A stretch of 60,000 nt of DNA, taken from contig NC_092672.1 of NCBI RefSeq assembly GCF_964355755.1, positions 14,630,501 to 14,690,500 on the forward strand, read 5' to 3'. Under the pieces are notes generated by a model that saw nothing but the letters and a program-made list of their open reading frames with translations, did no database searches and had not been told where the DNA came from. The first letter of the stretch is position 1. Every line of letters starts with the position of its first letter. The translations under genes were made by a program, and so were the position numbers. Origin of the DNA: Antedon mediterranea (lineage: Eukaryota; Echinodermata; Crinoidea; Comatulida; Antedonidae). Below are positions 14,301 to 26,300 of this stretch, one piece after another.

Positions 14301-17300
14301 AAATGTGCCGTAATTTCTCCTTCACAACTAATGATTGCTTGTAAATCTGAGTTTGTGATTGATTACCAATAGCAGTAATAACAGGTTTTGCCACTCTAAC
14401 TGGCGGCCCATTAATTCCATTTCCGTCAAGAAACATACCATTTTCTTTATAAAACATGGATTAAATGAAAATAGTTTAATTTTTTTTAATTAGATAGATT
14501 GTATTAAAGGAAAGTCATAGTCTGAATTAGCAACAATTCAGATAATCAACAATATGTACGTCAACCATGCAGTTAAATTATTCTAGTGGAAACCATGTTT
14601 GCTGAGATAAAAGATTTTAGATCATCTGTTCAATTAACAGTAAACGGTAAAATTAAATGTTAATTATTTTGTTTATACCTGCAGAAATTGTTCCCTCGTC
14701 AGCAGATTGATGTTGATGACATGATTCCAGATGAGTAGTGTCATGAGGACAGTATATGAGACTCTCTAATGGTTCTATCTTTCGAGGTTTAAATGTGGTG
14801 ACACAATTGTCTTGATTTGCAGTTTGTGACTGAAAAATAAAAATATTTATTTATTATTTATATTATACTTATTACATTAGTTACAGTATTATTCATTCAT
14901 TCATTCATTTATTTTATTTACACAAAGCAAAATTCAAAGTATGTTGACAAAATATGAATCAAATTAATAGTTAAAACCTTGTATCTGGAGAAACTCAAAT
15001 AAGAAATTTCATATATACTTATATATTGCATAGCCTATATTATTGTGTGAACGTGATTGGTTAAAACCACATCATATAACCACCGCTCCGAGGATCATAG
15101 TTGTAATTTTCGTGTCCCCATCATTAGACATATAAAATCCAGTGAATTCTCAAGGACTTTGATAATCATGGAGCAACTCGCATCTGCCATTACTGAGCAA
15201 ATAAAAATGCTAAATATGTTGTGGTTCTAACTCAAAACTTCTAGCTTGACAGGCATTACGCAATACCAGCGTGCCATACAATTTAGCTTGCAATGGTTTA
15301 TCAATTAAGATATTTATATAACGTCAAAACTCTGCGAAGCTCTCCTACTATCATTCCAACATCTTCAAAAATAGGGGGGGAAATTCTTTTGATGAAAACT
15401 GTAAACTATAGAATTATTAACAGAAATTATTCTGCATATGTACTAGGCCCAGGCCTATGTGGACATCTATGACTTGGAATGATTATGTAGTATTTATCTG
15501 CCTTTATATAGTTAAAAAAATATGACAAAAAAAAGGACAAGATCATTTGAAATAAGAAATGCAGAAAGGTGAAAGTCATCTTACTATAGAGGTTTGTAGC
15601 ATCCTAGCCTGTACAACAATACCATGTACCTCAGCTAAATACTGCCTCACTAGTGGAGGTGTAGGGTTACAGCATGCCAGTACGCCTTCAGATTCCCTGT
15701 AAAAAAAAAAGCACTATTTTAAAAGGTGGATAAGAATACAGATGTACAAACACACTTGCATTGAGGACAAGTTAGCAATTTGTGGCAGTTTACTGTATCA
15801 CTTTGATCTCCATTGAGTTTAATACACATATTATGTGGCAAATTACCAAGAATTTGTTAGCACATTTGAAACAACATGTTTACACAGACAGAGAGGTAAA
15901 AAAAAGCATGCAGCTTCTCCCAACCTGCATTTTGTGTTGAGATGTTAAATAAATAACATACATTCTATATTTTTGTTTACTGCTTACACTACAGTTACTG
16001 TTAAATTGGCATTTAATGAAAATTTCAGGATTTTAATTTCAATTTAATTGTTCTTCAATTGTTATACTCTATTTCCTTTAAAAGAAAGAACAGGACATCT
16101 GCCAGTGTTCAGGACATTAAGGGAGGTTTTTAAATTATGTTTACAAAACAGGTTACATATCAAAGTAATATATGTAGCGTCAAACTACATCATATATATT
16201 ATAAATACTTATTTCATGATTCCTTACCTTGGAAGATTTTCAGCTATTTGAAAAAGCATATGGTTTGGTAAGACATAGCCTATACTCTCATCTTCTACTC
16301 TGGCAACACTGTCTCGCCAAGCATACAACAATTTATAAGCAAACAACTGTAATTTTAAATTGTATTAGATTTATTTGGTCCTACTGCATTTCACACTTGT
16401 ATTTCAAATCCAAATGTGTTATTTAACTTTATCATGGATAACACACCTTAGAATTTGGTAGATGATAGTTGTCTGAAGGGTAATTGCCAGGGAGTAATTG
16501 TCTGGATGGTAGTTGTCTATAAAGGGTAATTGCCAGGGAGTAATTGTCTGGATGGTAGTTGTCTGAAGGGTAATTGCCAGAGAGTAATTGTCTGGATGGT
16601 AGTTGTCTGAAGGGTAATTGCCAGGGAGTAATTGTCTGGATGGTAGTTGTCTGAAGGGTAATTGCCAGAGAGTAATTGTCTGGATGGTAGTTGTCTGAAG
16701 GGTAATTGCCAAGGAGTAATTGTCTGGATGGTAGTTGTCTGAAGGGTAATTGCCAGGGAGTAATTGTCTGGATGGTAGTTGTCTGAAGCGTAATTGCCAG
16801 AGGGTAATTGTCTGGATGGTAGTTGTCTGAAGGGTAATTGCCAGGGAGTAATTGTCTGGATGGTAGTTGTCTGAAGGGTAATTGCCAGAGAGTAATTGTC
16901 TGGATGGTAGTTGTCTGAAGGGTAATTGCCAGGGAGTAATTGTCTGGATGGTAGTTGTCTGAAGGGTAATTGCTAGGGAGTAATTGTCTGGATGGCAGTT
17001 GTCTGAAGGGTAATTGCCAGGGAGTAATTGTCTGGATGGCAGTTGTCTGAAGGGTAATTGCCAGGGAGTAATTGTCTGGATGGTAGTTGTCTGAAGGGTA
17101 ATTGCCAGGGAGTAATTGTCCGGATGGTAGTTGTCTGAAAGGTAATTGCCAGGGAGTAATTGTCCGGATGGTAGTTGTCTGAAGGGTAATTGCCACGAAG
17201 TAATTGTCCGGATGGTAGTTGTCTGAAGGGTAATTAATTGCCAGGGAGTAATTGTCCGGATGGTAGTTGTCTGAAGGGTAATTGCCAGAGAGTAATTGTC

Positions 17301-20300
17301 TGGATGGTAGTTGTCTGAAGGGTAATTGCCAGGGAGTAATTGTCCGGATGGTAATTGTCGAAGGGTAATTGCCAGAGTAATTGTCCAGATGGTAGTTGTC
17401 TGAAGGGTAATTGCCAGGGAATAATTGTCCGGATGGTAATTGTCTGAAGGGTAATTGCCAGGGAGTAATTGTCCGGATGGTAGTTGTCTGAAGGCCTACA
17501 ATTCAACGTTGTGTTCTTAATAATATCTGCGATGTTCATGGGGGTCAAAATATGAGATCTGGAGATTGAGAAGAATCGTTCCAAAAGTTTAATTGTATAT
17601 ATATAAATATTTTGTTTTATTTCAATTTGGCAACTTAAATCAAAATAGAGTATACATTTTTTTGGAAATATTACTCTGCTAAACAGACAAAGGTTGGCTA
17701 CATCTGTGATGCTCAATGCTATAAGTATGGCAACTAAATATATTATATATAATAATACCAGATTTATATAGCGCCCTTTTCATGAGTAATCATGCTCAAA
17801 GGCGCTTTACAAGCATTATTACCCCAGTATTTTTTGGGATCAAACACGTATGGAAACATACTCCCATAATGCAGCCGGTAACCAGCGCAGATGTGTCTAG
17901 ATCTAACTGGGTACCCATTTATACACCTGGGTGGAGAGAGGCAACGTAAGTAAAGTATCTTGCCTACGGATACAAGCAATGCGGCGAGAGTTGGATTCGA
18001 ACCTAGGTCTGACGATCGGTAGTCCAACGTCCAACACACTGCGCCACACGCCCTAAAGACAAAATGTAATGGTTGCTATTACCTGTTTTCTGTTTAATGT
18101 TTTACGACTCCTTCTGTATGTGTGCAGGTACGAGTCTTCAGTAAAAATAGGTTTCTCATACCGCTATATTTAAAATACAATACAAGATGTTTGATTGAAA
18201 TTTGGCTTTTTCTAACTTCTAATTTTCTTGTTTTCATAACACACAGATTTTTAAAATATTTATTATTTATTCAGGTGTTAGATGTAAACGATTTAAAACG
18301 ATACCTATAAGCCAAAATGTTTTTAGCTATCTCATGTATATATTAATGAGTAGTTAATTCAAGCTCTGTCTGCACTATCAAACTAGTTTGACGAAAAAGT
18401 GTGATAGTGTACTGGAATTGGTCCTTGTAACCTGGTACTAGGTCACATATGGTGGCTATTGACTGTAGACAGAGCTTAAGTATGAACAATATAAAACCCA
18501 ATACAATTTCATTACGTTTATAGTATTTGTAGTTTTAAACACACCATGTACAAATTTATACCTTGTTTTTGATAAATAACAGTTTGTTTCAAATAAAACA
18601 TAATCCATCTTGAACAATTTGTTTTAGTAGTTATTGTAGTGATCAAAGCCAACCTGTAAACAGGCAGGCCATATAGCACCAACTGGGACAGAAGGGCACA
18701 GTAAAAAGTAAAATAGTCATTCAAATCTATACTGAACTAACCTTTAAACAGACTAATTTACTTCGATCAAGCGTTGACAACAACAAATTGTTGTTGTTGT
18801 TACCACGTTCCAGGAGCAAGTTTTTCATTGTGTGGTAGATATACAGAAGATAATGTGTATCTTCACGAGCATATTTCTTCATTTCTTCCGGAATGGGCCT
18901 TGAGGAATTTAATAGCCAAAATTATTATTTGTCATGCTCAATAATATAAGATATATTATAAGAATATCAAAATAATAACATTGTCTAATTAGGAAACAAA
19001 GATTTGGAATTTGTTTCCATTTTTATAAACAGTAGAAGAATATTTTGTTATATTATACATTAGTTGGAATGTATTAATGACTGCTTTCTTTCTATCTATA
19101 CCTTATTCTCCAGTCAGCTAGCTGATATTCTTTTGCAGCTTCTACATCACAGTACAATTTCAATAGATGAGCTAATGAGTGTCTAGCAAGGCCCAGCACT
19201 CTGGATGCTTGCCCTGTGTCAAACATGTTCACAACATACACACCAAAGTCTCTTTGCAGCCACACAATATCCATATCAGCACCATGAAAAACCTTAAATG
19301 GAAATAATTAACTATTTCATGCTTCTTTAAATTGCCTGTGGCGCAGTGTGTTGAACGTTCGTGAGATCATGGTTAGAATCCCACTCTCACCTTATTGCTT
19401 GTATCCTTACTTTAATTACGTTTGCCTCTATCCACCCAGGTGTACAAATGGGTACCCAGTTAGATCAAGACTTGAAAAAAAAGTTAACCAAATATGCGGT
19501 ACGAATAAAAAGAAATCGGTGTTGAATCTAGAAACTGAAGAAACCGATCCTCTTAAAATTTGCGAACTAATAAATAACCACCTAGCGAATATATGCCAGA
19601 AGATTGAACCCCTACAAACTAATAGTCTACCAGCATACCCTCCTTGTGACTATGCACCGACACTCAACTTCTGGCAGGTGTATCATCAGCTTCAGAAAAG
19701 TCAAGTCAGTTGCCCCGGGAGATCTACCGCCTCGCGTCATCAAAGAATTTGCATTTGAAATTGCATCACCGTTAGTTGACATCTACAACGCATCACTCTC
19801 GCAAGGCATAGTCCCGCGCAAGTGGAAAGAGGCGACCATAACCCCACTTCCTAAAGTGAAAGGACCGGTTAACTTAAATCAAATCAGACCCATATCCATT
19901 ACACCAATTTTTGTACGCATGCTAGAACACTTTGTCTCGTCATGGATAAAACCCAAGATTGCGCCTAAATTAGACGAAATGCAATTTGGAAATCGCACAG
20001 GAGCGTCTACAAGTCACTATCTTACTAGCATGTTACACTATTTACTTCAAGGTCTTGATAAACCGGGACACGAAGCAACGGTTATTGCAGTTGATTTTCG
20101 TAAAGCGTTTGACCTAATAGATCATACAATCGCTGTCAAGAAGTTAATTGATATTAGAGTTCAACCTGAATTGATGCCGTGGATTTGTGATTTTCTGAGC
20201 GAATGTAAACAGAGAGTGAAACTCAATGGCGGTTTTTTAAACTGGCAAGGAATAACTTGCGGAGTTCCTCAGGGGACGAAACTGGGTCCCTTAATTTTCC

Positions 20301-23300
20301 AAGTAATGGTTAACAATTCGCTTAGAGACTTCCCAAATCGGTGGAAGTATGTAGATGATTTGTCAATATGTGAATTCACAACAAGAAAACCCCGCCTAAT
20401 GTTCAAGATCAATTAAACGAACTATCACAATGGACCAAAGACAATAATATGATAATTAATAGTGAAAAAAATAACTTTATGAACATTTCTTTTGCCAAAT
20501 CTCAACCCATTGTTAAATCATTTACGGTAAATAATATAAAAATAACCAATGTTGAGGTGATTACTGAATCGTTTGCTTCGTTTACTGAATAATAAAAAAA
20601 CGGCACACGCGGTAAACAGTTTGAACATTTTGCAATACATACAGTATATGTTACGTGTGTCTCTGCTGTTTTCAATTCAGAGGAATTCCCATTTTTGGAG
20701 CCTGAACAAAAGTTTTTTTTCCAGCGACAACATGCGGTAGTACAGTAGAGTACACCGATAGTAACATTTGTTCAGTGAACAGGGGAATTCCCAGTTGTGT
20801 GGCCGTCACCGCCGTGCTGCAAGGCTCTTGCTATACGTACACACTGCTATTCTTAGTATTTAGTAAAGTGTAGTAATGGTTTTGTTTTTAAATTAAAATA
20901 CAGTTTTATTTTTATTTTCATTATGTCTGATCTAAATATATTTACAATAAAAATCACAATTTTCTCACGGTCCTAGTACTGCACCGTCCTATAAGGTATT
21001 GAATAGTGTATGTATTTAATGTGAACTATCTTTATATAAAACAATTCCATTATTTGATGTTGTGTACACACAGCCCTCTACCAAGTGTCTTTATGAGCCG
21101 CACAAAAAATATAATTTTTATAATATATAAAAAATGTAATTATTTTATTTAATGATTTTTAATGAAAAGAAAAAAACAGTACACGGATATTTTTTCAGAA
21201 CTATATTTTCAGCTAATAATAATTATTAGCGCTGCCTTGTTCATCCTGCTAGCCTAGTCAACAACAAACTTCATGCGTGTATACTTCCAACAACATCACG
21301 TTATATTTAGACATTGACAGGGTGTGCCCGCTGTCTGGTCATGGTCTGGGTGAGAGCGTGCGGCTTGTTATTGAACGTATAATAGTATAAATAGTAGTAA
21401 CAGTAGAATGTAATCAAATTATGCAGGATATTTATTGTTTAAAAAAGGCTTGTATTAACGCCAAAAACGACATCCACAAGATTCTGCATAAACGAACATC
21501 TTTTAGAAGTGTTAGTGCGCTAACTGCGGTAAACTTTGTGTTCTCTACGTTACACAGAGTAATATAATTTTGACACGGCCCCTAATGTGTTTAAATAATA
21601 AGTGTTTAGAAGCATTGTGCAATAAGCGCTATATAAAAAATGATTATTATTACAGTGATTCAAGATGTATAATAAAAAAAAAAGTCAAATATCACCTAGT
21701 CCTACCTACTACTACCCTATCCAAGTCCAATCGCAAATCAGTATTTTTCAACTGACCCACCTACTTTATCACTAGTTTTTTGCTAAAGTCATGTCTTTAA
21801 TGCTGGAATAATATGTATAGGCTATGTAATATTACCAAATATTCATATGATACTTCGGAAATAGATAGGATATGGAGATACAGCACTGGGAATCTGGTGA
21901 AATAAGCAACTGGTCCTGGTATGCTATCTGGCAAATTACTAAAATGTTGTTATGGCGAGTACCAGTTTTGACACAACTGCAGCTGTTTGTTTTTGTTTTT
22001 GTATAAAATTCATTGTTTTTACATCAAAACACTTTTCAAAATCAAGTCTCTAGAATAACTAAAACTTTTTGTCTCATATTTTAATACAAATGGTGACCCT
22101 TTTAAAACGACAGGCTTCGATTTAATACCGCCTCGGCGTACAATGGCTAGTAAAAACAGATCCAGGCTAACAATAGTGTATCTTCCTTTAGGCTCGGATG
22201 GCTAGTTGGTTGTGGGAACTCAAAATTGGGACAAACGAAATTATAACAATTATTTTATTCCAGCATTAAAGACATGACTAGTGATAAAGTAGGTGGGTCA
22301 GTTGAAAAATACTGAATTGGCCTTGGATTGTGTTTTGATCGAGATTCCACGAGATGTATTGTTTTTTTATTACAATCCTACAAGGTGCATTGTTTTTTTT
22401 ATCGTGATCCAAAGACAAACATTGATTTGCCATGCGTCTATCGTAATTTGTTATAAATACCATTTTTCTCAATGAATTAAGGGGAACATACAACAGTTAC
22501 GCCCGATATACTTATTCAGCCAAGCTAGCTAGGCCGAAAGTCTAGAGATTAATGTTTTTTAAAAAAATGAACCACTAAGTACTACGCACCTTTGAGTTTG
22601 TACAGAGTACCTATCTATAGGCTTAGTGCAGTATTAGATAGTACTAGCAGGCCTATTGTAAATAAAACCTATGAAATACGTCAGTTAATTTAAATGCAAT
22701 AAAAATATTATACGGCCATATTGTGAATTAATAATAGTTAAATAGAGCAGTCAATATATGGTAAATGTCCTTCCTGAATGTTATGAATGGATTGAATTAG
22801 TTTGTGAAAAATTACCTTGACAATAGTAGGATCAGTGAATGATTGATTCAAAATGTGCATATCACTACGAAGCGCCAAGGTGTCCACAAGGTAGTCATGG
22901 TTACCAGTTGATAACTGCATCAAACATACAAAACCCAGATATGAGCGATACATATGAGCCTATTAAAAAAAAAATGTTATCTTATGATATACCAAATAGT
23001 TTATATTTTACATAAAAATAGTAAATACCGGTAATAACAAAATCTTGTCATTTTGTTCGAGTTAAGTTATACAAGCAAGCGCAACATGCACATCGTTAAA
23101 ATATGTGAGGTATATCATATGTTTATTAGTGCTAAATTGTGTCAAGGACAACCATAAGTAAATTAATTCATTATCCTTTATAAAAGTGGCAACAATTCCA
23201 CTCCAATAGTCATACACATAGCATAACATAACATTCTTCTTGATTGGATGCATAGCAAGACAAGAGTTCTCATAGGATCGCAATAAAAAATAAACAGACA

Positions 23301-26300
23301 AAAAACAATGTTCCATGCGTAGGTTAAAAAATATTATTAAACACAATTGCATAGTCAGCTTTTTATGCAAATTGCACATAATAATTAAATGCTATTTTAA
23401 TATAGATTTTTCATACGTTAATGACATAGGTTAATAACTAGTTTGCTACTGTATACATATCTAGAATATATCTGTATCGACGCATAATTATACCAATAAA
23501 TTGTCAATTGTTAATGAATTTAATAAATATTTTACCAACATTGGCCCTAATTTAGCGAAGAGTGTTCTAATTATTCTTTGTTTTTAGGTCAACCTTGTTT
23601 AAACTTGTTTTTTCTTGAACCAACAAGTCATGATGAAGTTTTAAAAATAATTTCATCTTTAGATTCGAAAAAGGGTACTGGTTCAGATAATATTCCATCA
23701 CAACTAATTTCTATTGCTGCTTCTTTTTTATATCCATTCCCCTACTTTACTTTATTTTTACACAACCAGAATAATTCCTCGAAAACATGGCAAACTATCA
23801 ATAATCTTCTTGGGAAAAACAAATCTAATCACAACCTACCTGAAAAATTAATAATTAAACACGATAATGGTAATGAAATAGTTCAGGATACTCCCGAAAA
23901 AATTGTAAATACCTTTAATCAGTATTTCACTAACATCGGTCCCAACCTTGCAGAGAAAATTGCATCTACATCAATGTATTCTGATTTTTTGACAAATGTT
24001 TCTTTTTAAACCCTACATGTTATGACGAAGTTCTTCATTTATTAAAAGGTATTGATATTAGAAAATCAGCGGGATATGATGATTTACCGGCTAAATTGAT
24101 TGTTATAGCTGCAAACGTCATTGCAATGCCGCTATCCTACATTATTAATTTATCATTTACACATAGTCGTTTCCCCACTGCTTTGAAAGTAGCAAAAGTA
24201 ATACCTCTATTTAAGAAAGGTAATACAGATAACCCCGGTAATTATCGTCCAATTTCCATTTTGCCTTTATTTAGTAAAATTTTTGAAAGAATTATCAATA
24301 ACAGACTTATTATCTTCTTTGAAAAATATAATTTGTTCTTTAAACACCAGTACGGTTTTCGTGAAAAATTATCCCTAATTAATCTAACTAATAATTTTCT
24401 TTATCAAGTTGATAATAATAAGTCTTCACTAGGTATATTTATTGATTTTTCTAAAGCCTTCGATACAATTAATCACCAAATTTTGTTATCCAAATTATAT
24501 TATTATGGTATTAGAGGGCAACCGTTACTTTTGTTTACTGATTATTTAAAAAATAGATCCCAATTTGTTTTTTCGAACGGTCAAAGCTCCGATCAGTTAT
24601 CAATTCAATGCGGTGTTCCACAAGGCTCGGTTCTTGGACCCACTCTTTTTCTAATCTATATTAATGATTTACCAAATTCTTCCAGTTTTTTTGAATATCG
24701 TTTATTTGCTGACGACACTACCTTATATCACAATTTTGCAGGCAGTAATATTGATTTGTCTATGGTAAATCATCATTTTAAAAAAATATCAAACTGGTGT
24801 GACGCTAATAAATTAACTGTTAATTTAGTTAAAACTAATTATATTATTTTTTGTAACCGATATAAAACTATTAATAAATCAAACAATATTTATTACAAAC
24901 ATGTTATGATTAAAGAAGTCAATGAAATTCAGTTTTTAGGTGTTAAATTAGATAAACACATCACATGGAAGAGCCATATAAACTTTATTAAAAATAGGAT
25001 AAAAAAGAAATCTGGAATTCTGTTTAGTTTACGCCATATTGTACCCCGTAATATTTTACTTATGCTTTATAAATCATTTATTCAATCAAATATTACTTAT
25101 GGTTTAGAAGTCTGGGGTAGCACGTATAAGTCGCATCTTTATCCTATTTTACTGGTCCAAAAAATGTGTCTTAGATGTATAACTTTCTCTGATTTTATGG
25201 CTCCATCTTCTCCATTATTTAAAGATCTGGGTATTTTAGATGTTTTTAAGTTATTCGAATTAAGTATAGTTAAGTTTGTTCATGACCAAATTAACGGCAA
25301 AACACCACATCAAACAGTGGAATACTTTTATTTAATTACACATAATGCTAGTACCAGATTTAGTAATAGATATAATTTTGCAATTCCGAAAGCTCGCACA
25401 GATGCTGGTAAATTTAGAATTTCTTTTAATGGAGCTCAACTTTGGAATAATTTACCCTTATAGTTATAAAATGTACCTCTTCTAGATTTAAATTTATAAA
25501 TGAAGTTAAATGTTTACTTTTACAAAAACATTAATGTTAGCCCTTGTTTACGTTATTTCTTTTATATAGTTGCTGTTTCTTTCTTATTGAATTATTGTTG
25601 ATAGATGAAAATGTATGCATTATGACTAATTTATTTTTTGTGACAGGAGTCAAACCTTGATTAGCGAAAGCTATTTTTTGGCTCCTTTTCACACACACAT
25701 ACATTTTATTGTATTGTACTATTTATGTATGATGATGTGAATAAAGTAAAGTTGAACTAACATATATTTTTAATCTTTCATTTAACACTTGTAAATTTCC
25801 TTCAGCATTAAAAATTGCAAGAGTTATTTCATTATTCAAAAAAGGTGCAAAATACAATCTTGGAAATTATAGACCCATATTTATTCTTCCAGTATTACAC
25901 AATGTTCTTAAAAAACTATATAATAAATGTTTAGCAAATTACTTTGAAACATTTAATTTATTTTACAATCATCAATATGGCTTTAGAGAAAATTATAGCA
26001 AGTTGTCACTTATTAATTAGTTAACAGTCTTCAATTTGATATTGATAAGGGAATATCTATAATTGGTATATTTATTGATTTTCGTAAAGCCTTACAATTG
26101 ATCATAACATTTTACGTTCAAAATTATTTCATGATGGTTTTAGAGACAATGCAACAAACAACCGAAAACAATTTGTTTCATTAAATCGCTTCACCTCTGA
26201 AAAATTACCTATCACTTGTGGTGTGCATCAAGGCTCGGTCCTTGGCCCTATTCTGTTTTTAATTTATATCAATGATCTTCCAAACTCTTTTAATTTTTTT

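Noticed and set aside
16432-17716. Minus-strand frames of 254 and 160 codons rich in Gln, Leu, Pro and Asn
   Set aside because: Products of the 44-bp minisatellite. The period is not a multiple of three, so the translation cycles through frames with a 44-residue repeat.
18518-18724. Minus-strand 68-codon frame between EXOSC10 exons 10 and 11, considered as the missing exon
   Set aside because: It does not match the expected KPIFT...LYRK segment. The true exon was found at 18,083-18,163 with correct phase and splice sites.
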